Shown here in pieces: positions 1 to 11,664 of a stretch of DNA of 64,000 bases. Every line of letters starts with the position of its first letter. Positions within the stretch are counted from its first letter, which is position 1. The stretch covers positions 206,381,501 through 206,445,500 of the forward strand of contig NC_134139.1 in the NCBI RefSeq assembly GCF_033958435.1, read 5' to 3'. Made by a program: the position numbers and the translations under genes. The notes under the pieces are model-generated. The model saw nothing but the letters and a program-made list of their open reading frames with translations, had not been told where the DNA came from and searched no databases. The DNA comes from Carettochelys insculpta (Eukaryota; Chordata; Testudines; Carettochelyidae).

Positions 1-2150
1 AGAGGGCCACAATTTGACCTTTTGACTTCTGTGTATGGTCTGAGTGCTGGTGCTACTTTTTAAAGTCACTAATAGTCCTACTTACAATCAGCTTCATTAA
101 TAAATACATTAAGCTGCAGCGCTTTACTGTTTGGGGGCTGGTTGGTAGCATTAGCTGGTCTTTTGCTACTCCATGGGTGATATGGCTTTGGACAAACTCC
201 CGGTTGCATGGGGGAGGTGGGGTAGGGCCGGAGCTCCCGCCTCACGCATCTAGAAAAATCAGCTCACATGCCACTCATGGCACGTGTGCTGGGGATTGCT
301 GACTCCTAATCTAGACCCAACCTGACTGTGTCATCCTGGTTTGGATTCAACGTTGCTGTTTGTTTGTTTAAGTTGCCAAGAATGAAAAGCTACTGTGAAA
401 CCTACAACAGCAACAAACTAGTTTCCCTGGGAGTAGAGCTTCAGAAAATGTCAGCACCTGAAATCAGTGAGAAGCATCGCACAAGGGGCTGTGTGTGAGA
501 TGCATCCTGCAGGTATGTGTAGGAGCCTGTGTAGGATTGTCTTCTACCATGAAGTGAGGAGGCAGGAGGAACTCGAAGGGCTGGGGGTGAGGGTGGCATG
601 GTGCTGGCTGGCTTAACCCCAGCCCTTTCTCCAGAGGCCCCACCTCTTCTGGGAAAGTGGAAGCAGCCTTCTTCACCTTCTCCAGGTGCCTGGTGTGGCT
701 GTTGGCTCCCCTCCCTGGGTCTGTCAGTGTTACGTTGCACGAAGGATGAATTAGGGTTGAGGCCTTTATCTAGAGGCCACTGGTCCTTCTCCTTGGTTTG
801 AGCAAGCCACAAACTCTACTACCCAAGCATGTTTTAGGCTCCATTGCACAGACCCCCTCTGTGGTTGAGTAGGGACTACCTCCCAGGCAGTTTCGTGAAC
901 TGCATAGATCGCTGACCAGAGCAGCAAAATGCTTCGTTACTACTCATTAACTGCACACTTTCCCTTTTGTGAAGTCCCCAGTTCTTACATATGACTTGCC
1001 ATACCCAGTTAGACCATTGGTTCATCCAATCCTGTTTCCTGCCTCTGGCATCTGGCCAGTACCCAAGGCTGCAGAGGAAGTCAAATGTTACCTCCACAAT
1101 TCACCTGGCTTACTGTATATCAGTGGGGCAGGGAAGAAGAATTCTTCCTTCGCTGCCTCAGGAGGCCACTTTATGCATTGAAGCATGAGATCTGATTACC
1201 TTTATTTCAGGGTCTCAACATACACAGCTACAACTCTTTGTGGTTATGAAATTATCCAGCCGCTGGAGTTGACTGGATGCCCTCCTTTGGCTCGGAATTC
1301 CCCAAATTAGCTGTGCTACTTAAAGTGGCATTTCCTCTTATTTGTGTTACCTTTTCTGACCTCGACCCACTGTCACCATTGATAGTGCCCTGATCATCTT
1401 CACACCTTGTCATGAGGGTGCAGCCTTGCTCGCCAGGCTTGGGCCTCTGCTTGCTTGCATGGGGCAGTAGCTTGAGACGGATACCCATGGCCCTGGTCTG
1501 CACACCAGTCCTTTTTCTCCACTCCCACCTATGTTTCTCCTCTCAGCTCCCAGAACAGTAGCTTCTTCTTCTTGACTCAGCCCACCAGCCGTGCCACTGT
1601 CTGATATGTCCCCTTCCAGGGGAGAATGTCTCTGCCCAAGAGTCCCGCCTCTTTCCCAGTGGGGAGCGTTCAAGCCCGCCTGCTCCTCTGAGCTCCAACC
1701 CTGCTCCTCCAGCCTCCTGCTGCTCTTCCTTAACCTCAATCAACGCTGCTCTATTTCCTTGGGCCACTTCCCCATGGTCCACCACCTTCTTCTCCTTCAA
1801 CTCAGGGCCTTTGGCTGCTCAGGCCCAGGAGCCAGAAGCTGCTCTGTCCAAGGTGCTTACCATTGTCTCAGCCCTCCAGGGACACTGTCCTTCCTCCCTG
1901 GGTTCCTGCCAGCTACTGAACTGTTGGGCCACTACTGACTGGTCCTGGCAACCCCTTTGCTATTGGCTTCTTCCTGGGCAGCGTCCCCCAGGCTCTAGTA
2001 ACCCCTTCTCTGCCAGTGTGGGGTGGACATCCTGCCACATGCCTCATCTGCCACAGCAACCCCCTTCCTGGGATACTGCCTCTCCCACAACGCAGTGGGG
2101 AACATAGTCCACCTTCCCTCCTCTGCAGGTCTCTTCACGCCCCTCACAGG
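1..2150. other. No gene recognised
   Basis: I see no convincing exon, RNA gene or classifiable repeat here. Open frames are short and overlap on both strands. The stretch at about 1530-2000 is rich in CCT and CTT, so it produces chance open frames. Confidence 0.5.
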
Positions 2151-2154
2151 CCGT

Positions 2155-2310
2155 GTTCCCAGTAAGCTGAGCACTTGGGCGGCCACTAAGGAGAGATTCA
2201 AATGCGCCCACGGTTAGAATTTTGTTTCTATTGGTGGTGCACATCCACACCTGCCTCGGTGCACGTAGAAATTTATTCTGCAGGTGGGTGGAAAAAAATC
2301 AGCATCCAAG
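2155..2310 (+). repeat. ~180-bp dispersed repeat, copy 1
   Basis: It begins like 'gttccc(t)gtaagctgagcac', runs through a 'ggccac' block and a 'tttctattggtggtgcac' core, and ends in an 'atttattctgc...ggtggaaaaa' segment. The same succession recurs at 34261-34450 and 35090-35280 on the same strand, and in part at 6885-6985 on the other strand. The copies are diverged, so this is an old family. I cannot assign it to a named class. Confidence 0.6.
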
Positions 2311-2689
2311 TGGGAAAGAGCAGAGGGAACATTGCTCGCAGGCTTCCCTTAGTGCCCTCATCAGGTTCAAGCTCTTGGGCCTCAAGACCCTGTGTAGGCC
2401 CCTCCTGTCTTCTGTCAGAGTGTCTCTCGGCCCGCGCGCAGCTAATCATTCCCTTTCTGCTCTTCTGTCCCTCTGACCTTGGGTCCTTCTTCCACCCGGC
2501 CTCCACACCAGGGGACCTCCCCTCTCCTCCTCCCAGTGTCTCCTCAAACCATGCTGCTTCCTGGAGGCCCAGCTATTCTCCTCCAGCTTCTCAATGGCAG
2601 TATTCTTTAAAGAAAATGACGCAACCTTCCAGGCCCACTATCCCACGTGGGTCACCATCTTGTGTGACACTCAAGGAAGCTGGCAGTCA

Positions 2690-2960
2690 TGCCAGGCCCC
2701 TGGACCAGGGGGCAGGGAGTGGGTGGTTCTGTGCTCTCAGAAGGGGTATGGCCTCAGGCAGAAGGAGCAGGGCAGTCCTCAGCACTTTCTGGATTGCACC
2801 ATAGAAGGCCCCCACCCTCCGCCGTTAGAGGGGCCCGGAGTTCACCATGTGGTGTTCAGGTGGTGATTTAAACAGCCTGGGGCTTCAGGCATCAGGAATA
2901 CCAGGCCCTTTAGAATCACTGGGCCCTGGGGCAACTGACCCCTTTTCCCCACCATGGGAG
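2690..2960 (+). repeat. Diverged repeat shared with 14865-15175
   Basis: Both copies contain a 'gaaggggt.tggcctcagg.agaagg' stretch, then 'gtggtgatttaaa' and a closing 'ggcccttt.aat...gggcaactg.ccc' block. No coding capacity is visible. The family is unassigned. Confidence 0.5.
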
Positions 2961-2999
2961 GGCCTGCTGACAGCTACAATGGAACCAGACCTCCCTCCA

Positions 3000-5116
3000 C
3001 GCAGACTTCAGTGCGTGAGTCTCGCTAGTATGAGCTGCATCGCCAGCTGCGTAGGTAGGGCTCCCTCTGGGAGAGGCACCTGTGTGTCGGGGGGAGGTTG
3101 CGGGGGTGGCTACCTAGGACATGCAGACCAGTGGGGACAGCTGTACACTGGGTAGCCCCTTTGGAGAGGATGCTCCTGGAACACCCCACTGACCTTCCAG
3201 GCAGCTCACCCCTGACCACATCCCTGACCGTGGCAGAGATTCAGGACATCATTTCCTGGGTTGCCTAGAATCCAGGATGGAGACGGGACAAGGAGTAGCT
3301 CCTGCCTATGCCAGAACTGCAAGACAAATGATTGGGTTGTACACTCAGCTCTGGCTGTTGTTTGAAGCATAGCAGAGGGAGAACCATTGTCTCCAGCAAA
3401 GTCCCCATTCAACTGCCTCTTCCCGCCCACACGAAACTTTGGATTCTGGTGGTGGTTACTGGGCAGTGAAAGCATCAGCCCGCAGAGGCCGGAAACCCAA
3501 AAGGCCAAGGAGCGAGTGCAGATCAGGCAAGCAAAAACCAGCCTCGCTTCCCAGTGGGCTGCAGACCAGCGAGCCTCAGCACCATCCGAGCCTGTGTGGG
3601 ACAACGCACTTGTCCAAAACCCCATATCTTTAATCTGGGGGTTGAATTTCAAGGTCAAGGGCACTTATGGCACTGCACTAACTGTCAACTCACTGTCCGC
3701 CTAGGCAGGTGCTGGGAGTGAGGCGATTTGGAGTCCTTGTCAATGTAGTGGGGCAAAGGGGTTAAGGTACAGATGCTATTTTATTCCTAGAGTTACTCCT
3801 GTTCTTTCTTTCTAACACTTACCCTCTCTCCCTTGCATCTAACCGAGTCCTCCATGTTGTTATGTAGGGTTATTTTGGGGATCGTGATCATTTTATGCTT
3901 TGCGTATTGGGCTACGCTCCTAGTACACTATCCAATATTTTCCCAGTGCACAGCTGCCTTTGTCTTCCAGGCACTAGGAGAGATCCCCTTTGGGTGGAGG
4001 AACCAGGCTCCGAGAGAAAAGACTCAGGCCCTGTGGTCAGAGCGAAGAAGCCTCTCCAGAAGATAGGCAGCTGGGAAAAGGCTTCAGCCGCACCTCAGGG
4101 CTGGGTTTATCACCACAAACCAGAGCAACTGCCATGACGTTCTTGCTGAAAGTCTCATCCTTCCATTTCTCTATGCCGCCGGCATTTACTAGTCAGCCTC
4201 ATGTCCCAGCAGACTCTAAGGTCTCCAGGATCTGGGGCATTGACTTTCATCTCTGTGAGACTGGAATAACAACATAATAATAAGAGGCACTGAGCTATTC
4301 TCCACCCTCCCATCGCTTCTTTCAATAATCCTTGAGAAGCCCCAGCTTAGTCAAGCTTTAGCGTCACATGATTTTAATGCGTCTTTGCTCCTCACTAATA
4401 TCATAAGCCTTGGAGGAATCTGGTAGGCTTTAGGCCATGAGTTGTTCTGGTCCTGGAATTCCTTGCCTAGGTCTCGGTGTATTGTTGTACACATTGTATG
4501 TCTTCTACTAGGTAGGGACTATTCATAGTTAGAGATTGTTAATACAACAGAATTTGTTTTCCAAAGGCATTGTTTGCTTTAATTACAGAAACAAAGCAAT
4601 CAGGAACAAGTCCCAGTTCTTCCGTCTCCCACCGCTGGAATTTCTATAGTAGCTGGAGCCAAACCAAGGCTGTTGTAATTCCAATGGCCACATTTTGGCA
4701 AGGTGGTTTGGGTGAGGAGCTCCATTTGAGAAGTTTCCAATTGCCTGGTTAGCTGCTACTCCTCATCCACAGCCAGCTGGCCGTTCCTCTGGTAGTGTGG
4801 CCTAGTCCACAGCTCTTTTGCTTGGCCTCCTTGGGTTTGTGTATCACGTGCTTCTGAATTAGCTGATTTTGGAGTATGAGGCACTTTGGAAACTCTCAGG
4901 CCCCATGTTTCATCTTCACTCGATGCATTTGTGGGTGCACAGGTTTAGTGAAAAGGTCATAGGTTAAATATAAAGGGAAGGGGTCAGCCAAGTGAGTTAG
5001 CAACAGCTGCAGATGGGGTGTGGGAGTTTCTGAAACCCTGACATAGAACACTTTGGTTCAGATCTAATTTTCATTGGGCCAAATATATTTGTTATTTCTC
5101 CTAAGTAATACCCAGA
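3000..5116. other. No gene recognised
   Basis: Only short open frames with no family resemblance were seen, on either strand. No repeat class could be assigned. Confidence 0.45.
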
Positions 5117-5580
5117 GGCTGTGTCTACCCTAGCTCCCAACTTCAAAGGGAGCATGGTAAGTAGGGTGTTGGGAGATTATTAATGAAATGCTGTGGTGCA
5201 TATACAGCACTTCATTAATCTAAGTCTCCTCCATGGCAACTTCGAAGTGTTAAACTTTGAAGTGCTGGCTCCTGTGTAGCTGCAGCTCACCTGCCGGTAT
5301 TCAAAGTGCCCAGGCTACTTTGAAGTCCTTTTACTCCTCAAAATTTTGAGGAGTAAAGGAACTTCAGAGTAGCCCAGGAACACCAAAGTACCCGCGGCTT
5401 AGCTGCAGCTACACACAAGCCGGCACTTTGAAGTTTAGCACTTTGAAGTTGCTGCAGGGGAGAATTAGATTAATGAAGAGATTAGATTAATGCATATGCA
5501 CCACAGCATTTCATTAACAATCTCCCAACACCCTACTTACCATGCTCCCTTCGAAGTTCAGAGCTAGTACAGACGCAGCC
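5117..5580. mobile_element. Foldback MITE, Harbinger-like ends
   Basis: The element is an imperfect palindrome centred near 5345 ('tactcctcaaaattttgag'). Its ends are 'ggctgtgtctacc' and 'agacgcagcc'. The arms share 'gggagcatggtaagtagggtg', 'ttcattaatct' and 'cttcgaagt' in inverted order. The termini resemble those of the autonomous element at 36.2 kb (ggctacgtctac), so mobilisation by a related transposase is plausible. The target duplication is not clear. It has no coding capacity. Confidence 0.8.
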
Positions 5581-5612
5581 GGAGGCTCCGAGTGAGATAT
5601 GAGCCACACAGA

Positions 5613-5926
5613 GGCTGAGTCTACACTTGCATTTCTCTTTTGAAAGAGGCATGCAAATGAGGGAAATGGAAAATGCAAATAAGGTGCATATTGACATATC
5701 TGGTGCCTCATTTGCATGTTCTTCTTTCAAAAGACCTTTTCTTTTAAGGGTTGTTTCAAAGGTGTGGTCTACTTTAGAAAGAGCAGCATCTACACTGTTT
5801 TTCTTCTTTTGAAAGAATAATATGCAAATGGAGCATCAGATATGTAAATCTGCACCTAATTTGCATTTTCAATTTCCCTCATTTGCATGCCTCTTTTGAA
5901 AGAGGAATGCAAGTGTAGACGCAGCC
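5613..5926. mobile_element. Foldback MITE, second family member
   Basis: The ends 'ggctgagtctacacttgcat' and 'atgcaagtgtagacgcagcc' are inverted repeats. They continue inward through 'cttttgaaagaggcatgcaa' and its complement. It lies 32 bp from the previous MITE. The outer 15 bp closely match the Harbinger termini, but the subterminal motif is cttttgaaag rather than tcgaaata. It is non-coding. Confidence 0.85.
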
Positions 5927-5989
5927 AGTGTGCGGCACTATACATTGACCTAACAAGAGACAGTCTTGATTCCAAAGAGATTACGACCT

Positions 5990-6836
5990 AATATTCAAAA
6001 TTATCTGGACGAAGGGAGAAATGGTCTGAAGAAAATGGGATGAAGTTTTATAAGGACAAAGGAAAAATGCTCCACTTAGGCAGGAACAATCAGTTTCACC
6101 CATACAGAATGGCATGTGACTGTTTAGGTACTGTAGAAAGGGATCTAGGGGTCATAGTGGACCACAAAATAAATATGAATCAACAGAGTGACAATTTTGC
6201 AAAAAAAAAAAAAAGCAAACATGATTCTGGAATGCATTAGTAGGAGTGCTGTGAGCAAGAGACCTGAGAAATCATTCTTCTATTCCACTCTCCTCTGCTC
6301 TGCTCGGTTTAAGTATTGTCTCCAGTTCTGGGCATCACATTTCAAGAAAGGTGTGGAGAAATTGGAAAAGATCCAGAGAAGAGCAACAAGAAAGACAAAA
6401 GGTCTAGAGAACATGAGTGATGAGGGAAGACTGAAAGAACTGGGCTTGTTTAGTTTAGAAAAGAGAAAACTGAAAGGGGACGGGATAGTGGTTTTCAAGT
6501 TCTTAAAAGAGTGTTACAAGGAGGAGGGAGAAAATTAATCTCCTTGGCCCCTGAGGATAGAACAAGGAGCATTAGGCGTAAACTGCAGCAAGGGAGGTTT
6601 AGGCTGAACATTAGGAAAAACTTCCTAACTGACAGGGTGATGAAACACTGGAGTGAATTGATTAGTGAGGTTGTGGACTCTCCATCATTGGAGATATTTA
6701 AGAGCAGGGTAGACAAACATCTGTCAGGGGTGGTCTAGAGATTCTGGATGGTGCTTGGCCCTGCTCTGAGGGCAGGGGACTGGACTCGATGACCTCTCAA
6801 GGTCCCTTCCAGTTGTATTTTTGTATGATTTTAAAT
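5990..6836 (+). mobile_element. CR1 LINE, 5'-truncated 3' end
   Basis: This is the C-terminal reverse-transcriptase tail of CR1 followed by its 3' UTR. Conceptual translation shows the typical stretches KIQRRATRKTKGLENMS and [20 protein letters not shown], then LNIRKNFLTDRVMKHW. A run of 13 A at about 6200 and further indels split the frame into three pieces. The element ends in the usual 'ggactcgatgacctctcaag...cttccagttgtat' tail. It is a dead copy. Confidence 0.9.
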
Positions 6837-6884
6837 CTGCACTGCACTTACAAGGTGTGAGAGCCGCCTGTCTACAGACCCCAG

Positions 6885-6985
6885 AGCAATATTTCCACTA
6901 ATCTTTTCTGTCCGTGCGCAGAATGAAATTTTTATGCTCACCTAGGCCTGTGCGAAAATGCACCACCAGGAGAAACAAAACCAAG
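6885..6985 (-). repeat. ~180-bp dispersed repeat, partial inverted copy
   Basis: It reads in reverse as 'ttgtttctcctggtggtgca...tgagcataaaaatttcattctg...', matching the core of the copies at 2155, 34261 and 35090. Only the 3' half is preserved. Confidence 0.45.
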
Positions 6986-6989
6986 CTGT

Positions 6990-8350
6990 TGGCGCCCTGC
7001 TAATCACCTGGGCAGCTTTTGCATCTTTCCAGAGGGGGTCATGTAATGCCAGGAACTGAACCTGGGACCTCACTGCATGAGCCTCTAGAGCTTGAGGTAA
7101 AAGCTAGGTGGTTCTCAGCTAAGGCTGTAGCAGTCTCTCTGTAAGCAGGCTACATGTCACTCCATGGGACAGTGCACCACACCCAACAGGTGTGGGGGTT
7201 ACAACCACACAAGAGCACAGCTTCCAGGAAGCACTGCACCCGAGCTAGCTAGAATCTGAACAGCTCAGGTATTGGCAATTAAGCTGTGGGCAACAGGGCA
7301 GGCTAAGCACACAAATAATTAGCCACGGTGCACATGGTGAAGTCAGTGTTTCGTGGCTCTTGGTTTGTAAGCAAGGTAGATTATAGCTAGCGCATGGCCG
7401 CAGTGTACATCCCATGTGTCCCTGGATTTATACCCCACTGCAATGTCTAATAGGGTAGTGTTCTTTTAAATAGCTTGTGAGCCCTCTAGTGGCACTATCG
7501 CATTTGCTCTGATCCAACTGACAGAGACCAAAAACTACAAGATCTTTACCAAATATTCATAAACCTGAATTACCCACCAGGACCCGCTGCAGCATGAGGA
7601 GCGGGAGGGAGGCGAGATCGAGGGAACTCAGTGGTTGGCAAGTGGTTTGGGGTCGTCTGGTACGACTGTGAGGATGGAAGCACCCACGGAGGCTGCTTGT
7701 GGCATGCTGGCTCAGATTGCATGGCTTCCAGGCCCAGTCCCGTGCTCTCTGCATGCACGCGCCGCACCGGATCTGTGGTGCTCCAGGGACAGCCGTAGCC
7801 AGATGAAGAGTTGGTGGCTTTGACTGGGACCCAGGGTGCGGCTGGGCTGCGAGATCGGCGCCTTCCTGGAGGACGTGGGGCTGCGGCAGCGTGTGGCCAG
7901 GTGCAGAGAGGCCAGGGGAAGAGGGACCTGGGGGCAACGAGAACTGATAGGGGGCAGTGTGGTGCAGTCGGGAGACATGGGAGTGGATGGGGGAAAAGGG
8001 GACAGGGAGGGAGGATCTGGGGGGTGACGGTAGCCAATGAGAGGCAGAGGGGTGGGGAGGAGGGTCCTGGGGAGGCGAGGAGGTCGTCATGGGGAGCTTT
8101 GGGGACATGTGGCACCAGGGAGGTGCAAGAGGTAGTGGGACTGTACCCACGTTCTCCATGCCCCACTGCCTTGTGGGTTATCCTGGAAAGGAGCAAGGCC
8201 AAGGGAGTAAACCCTGACAGAAAATCCGGAGGCTTAATCTAATTCTTGACCTTCCTCCCCACCCCTCCACTCTCTGATTTGCTCACCTTGATCATTTTTT
8301 TCTGATTTGTCCTCCTTGCTTACTGTTTTTGGTTCTCTGTGCCTTAAATA
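6990..8350. other. No gene recognised
   Basis: There are overlapping open frames of up to 210 codons at 7560-8240. They lie in G-rich sequence on both strands at once and show no recognisable domain, start context or splice structure. I treat them as chance. Confidence 0.45.
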
Positions 8351-8475
8351 TTCAGTCTGTTCTGGTCTGGCTGTGGTCTGAAGAAGTGGGTCTATCCCAC
8401 AAAAGCTCACCTAATAAACTATTTTGCGTGTCTTTTAAGTGCTGCTTGACTGCTTTTTGTTTTGACTGAGCTCTG
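8350..8475 (+). repeat. Penelope/SINE-like tail with decayed hammerhead motif
   Basis: It contains ctgaaga, a 'gtggg...cccac' hairpin and then aaaagctcacc (8374-8412). This is the same tail seen at 10.8, 11.5, 42.0 and 54.5 kb. The gaaa box has become aaaa, as expected from CpG loss in 'cacgaaa'. Downstream it reads 'ctaataaactattttg...', as in other members. Confidence 0.65.
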
Positions 8476-8552
8476 GTTGTAGAAGCTGCCGGGATCCAGC
8501 TAGAGCAGCTGTGTGTGTATGGTGATTTGGATGCTGCTATGTCTGTATAGAT

Positions 8553-9546
8553 CATGGCTTCCCAAACTGGGGGTGTGTGCCTCATTGAAGGGGCATGACG
8601 AAATTCTGGGGGAGGGGTGAGAGGCGACCACATCATTCCCCCCACCTGAAGAAAGATCCAGCCTTTGCTTCCAGCTCTCAGCTTCTGCCATTTTACGCGT
8701 GTGACCCGGCGCAGCCGCTATAAAAAGCAGGCAGCCGGCAAAGACCCACGTGGAGCTAGCTGCCTCCTGCAAATGAGAGTGAGGGGGTTGGCGGGGAGGA
8801 GGAGGAGGAAGATGGGGTTAGATGGGGGCTGGGGGTGCCTGGCTTTGTGGGAGGGCAGGGGAGGAGCTCAGGTGGGCGGCTTGCAGAGCTTGCAGGGCTC
8901 AGGTGGCTGGCCAGCTTGCAGGACTCATGGGGCTCAGGCGGTTGGCCCTGGCAGAGCAGGGCTTGGGTGGCTCGGGCTGGAGGGCCGGTGGCTGACCTTG
9001 GTCGTGCAATGTGGGGCTCGGGCGGCTTGGGTTGGTGGGTAGGTGGCTGGCCCTAGCAGCGTGGGGCTTGGGCGGGTGGCTCGGGCGGCTGGTCCCAGCA
9101 GTGTGGGGCTCAGGAGGCCAGTGGGCAGATGAACGGCTGGCCCCAACGGCTGGCAGGTGAGCAGGTGGCTGTCCCCAGCAGCGTGGGGCTTGGGTGGGCA
9201 GCTCTGGCAGTGCAGGTCTGGGCAGGTGGGCAGCTGGCACGGGCAGCTCTGGTGGCTGGCACAGGGCTCAGGCAGCTGGCACGGGGCTCAGGCAGCTGGC
9301 ATGGGGCTCAGGTAGCTGGCCAGCTGGGGCTGCACCAGGCAACCACAAGGGGCCAATAAAATTATTTGTGCTTATTTTTAATTTTAAATAACATTTTATA
9401 TGAAGTTTTTGTGTTTATTTCAAATTACTAATTGATTTTTTTGTTACGGGGGGGTGGATGATGGTAAAGAAGAGGTGGCGGGAGGGGCGTGAAGGTTTCT
9501 CAGAAATCAACAGGGGGCGTGATGCCAAAAAGTTTGGGAACCATTG
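8553..9546. mobile_element. Non-autonomous hAT with internal minisatellite
   Basis: Inverted ends 'catggcttcccaaact' and 'agtttgggaaccattg' are flanked by 8-bp duplications gtatagat/ctatagat (8545-8552, 9547-9554; one mismatch), the length expected for hAT. The interior from about 8820 to 9340 is a degenerate 30-40 bp minisatellite built on 'gggctcaggcggctggcc'. An A/T-rich segment and 'gttacgggggg' follow. A second copy in reverse orientation lies at 58026-59122. No transposase is present. Confidence 0.8.
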
Positions 9547-10270
9547 CTATAGATCCTTCCTCTCCTCTTCGTTGGGGCAGAAGCACATCTTTCCCTCGCA
9601 ATGGTCTCTGAGTCCCCCACTGGCAGAAGGATAAATTAGAATCAACTAGCTCTTGCCCAGCTGATTTCTGTGATCACTGCTTGCCCCTAATTCAGACTCA
9701 GGCCAGTCTTTGCACTCAGAAAGGTTCAAAACCAAGTGATGTCGGAGTGCTACTACTGAAGCATTTCTTCTAAGAACAACACTGGAGTCACCTGATCTGT
9801 CCAAGTTTTCTAAGCAGACGCCGTTATACAATGTACCAAAAGGTGGCAGCAGTCTACCTTTTTACTTTTGGTTATCCTGGGTTGTGAAGTCCTGTTGAAC
9901 TTTTGCCTCGGCCCAAACTAGCGAGGAAAGTACCAATCAGAGACAGGGCTCAAAAACTGTAAGAGAAAATCGTTAAGGAGCAAACATGTTAGGACTCTGT
10001 AGGAGCTGCATTATTGGTGACTTCCTGGGAAGGTGACACAGCTAATCTATTATTTCGTGGCTGGCTTTCACCTCCCCCACGGTCATGAAACTGATTGATA
10101 GTAGTGCTGTGCATGCTAAGGATTCTTCTCAGCTTGGAAGCCCACGGACTGGTGTTGCCCAAGTCAGATTCCCACACAGGATGGGGATAACGGGCAACCT
10201 GATTAGGTCATGGAAAGGAGGGGAGGACAGGCAGAGGGACACAAATGCGTGTTGAGAGAGAGACTATTCC

Positions 10271-10360
10271 AGTGAAGAGGGCACTGGACTGGGAGTCAGG
10301 AGACTGTGGTCCTGCCACTGACCTACTGTGTGACCTTGTCAAGTCACTCCCTGGATCTGC
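10271..10360 (+). repeat. MIR/CORE-type SINE fragment
   Basis: The segment 'gcactggactgggagtcagg...cctgccactgacctactgtgtgaccttg..aagtcactc' matches the CORE-SINE/MIR central region, with the characteristic 'tgtgtgacctt' and 'gagtcagg' words. It is an ancient insertion and is truncated. Confidence 0.85.
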
Positions 10361-10434
10361 AGAGACTTCTTGTCATTGTCTCTGGTTGTGGCATAGCACA
10401 ATAGGGGCTTGTCTGCAATAAAGGGAAGACTGAC

Positions 10435-10640
10435 GCTGCCAGATCAATCTTCCAGTGTTTAATTTAGTGTGCATTGCAGAAATGGGCTAAATCGAACCTT
10501 AAGGGTGTCCCTGCAGTAGGGCCACGCTGAAAATTCAACCTAAGGTACGTCAGCACGAGCTATGCAAATCTCGCAGCTGGAATTGTGTCTCTTAGGTCGG
10601 ATTTCTTTTCTGCTGTAGAACTGCCTCCAGGTGCCGAGCT
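10435..10640. repeat. Possible MITE fragment
   Basis: The segment 'agggaagactgacgctgcc...aaatcgaac...tcaacctaaggtacgtcagc' has the look of the ttcgaa/tcgaac-type MITEs in this window. I could not find clean terminal repeats, so the call is weak. Confidence 0.25.
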
Positions 10641-10794
10641 CGGTAGGAGCCTCTAGGTGCCATCGTAATGGGAATAATCAGGTCACCGTGCCTTTCCCCC
10701 AGCACGGATCCTGTGGCATTACCCTGCAGTCATCTGGGAAGCGTTCTCCTGAGCAGACAGCAGATGTCGCTGTTCAGTAACATGAGGAACATCA

Positions 10795-10905
10795 AAAAAC
10801 AACAAGAAGTCCTGTGGCACCTTACAGACTAACAGATATTTTGGAGCATCAGCTTTTGTGGGCAAAGACCCGCTTCGTCAGATGCATGAGTGGAGGGTGG
10901 GGTGG
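10795..10905 (-). repeat. Penelope-like tail with decayed hammerhead motif
   Basis: On the minus strand it reads catctgacga, hairpin, cccacaaaagctgatgctcc, then 'ctgttagtctgtaaggtgccacaggacttcttg'. The hammerhead-like part is 10846-10885. Relative to the intact pair at 54.5 kb, the gaaa box is mutated and helix II is mispaired. Confidence 0.75.
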
Positions 10906-11054
10906 AGGATGAGGAACATCTCGACTCCTTAGGCTTTGTATTCTCTGGCTGCAGCTTGTGCGAAACCCCTAGGGATTTGCCGCCCTGACAAGCAGGCTGT
11001 GTCTTCCCCGTGCTGTATCTTTAGGTGCGGGGGCTGGGGGAAGGCTCTGGTAGG

Positions 11055-11660
11055 GGAAGCAGTGGAGAAAGGCTCTGGCAGCTCCTTGGGCTGGGGAATG
11101 GCTCCAGCAATGAGATGCTATCAGGAACGGCAATGTACAGAAGCCCATGGGGGAACCCTGGACACTCAGTGGCAGATTTAAGGGTGACAGTCCTGAAACA
11201 AAAAAAATTTAAAAATCAAATGGAGAGAGAAATCTCTGAGCTGCAATTTATTTGCAAATTTGACTCCATTAAGCATGAATGAAACAGAGACTGGGAGGGG
11301 CTCGCAGCTTACAAAGGCAGTTTCTGTGCTCTGGGTGCTAATAGCTCCCCATTAGACTTGACAAAGGCTCACATCTCCCTGTCTGATCTGACTTGCTTTT
11401 TCCTCTTTTGATAAGTGCTATTGATACTGGTCCATTTCCACCTTGCTGAATAGACCTTGTCAGCTCTGGCCCTCCCTCTTACTGGGACCCCACTCTTTCA
11501 ATACCCCTCTGACACCACCTCCCCACTCATGCGTCTGACAAGGCGGGTCTTTGCCCACGAAAGCTTATGCTCCAAAATGTCTGTTAGTCTCTAAGGTGCC
11601 ACAGGACTTCTTGTTGTCCTCAAAGCTACAGACTAACACGGCTCCCTCTCTGATACCTTG
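11055..11660 (+). mobile_element. Penelope-like retroelement, 3' fragment
   Basis: Translation from about 11160 gives GHSVADLRVTVLKQKKF and then ELQFICKFDSI, the conserved end of the Penelope GIY-YIG endonuclease domain. A stop follows, then a 3' region that ends in the hammerhead-bearing tail (11531-11570) and 'aaggtgccacaggacttcttgttg'. The GIY-YIG core upstream is too decayed to read. The tail has ctgacaa in place of ctgacga, with gaaa intact. Confidence 0.8.
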
Positions 11661-11664
11661 ATAA

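Noticed and set aside
7557..8242. Open frames of 200-210 codons (minus) and 143 codons (plus)
   Set aside because: The strand composition is skewed (G-rich plus strand). There is no domain, no splice structure, and the frames are mutually overlapping.
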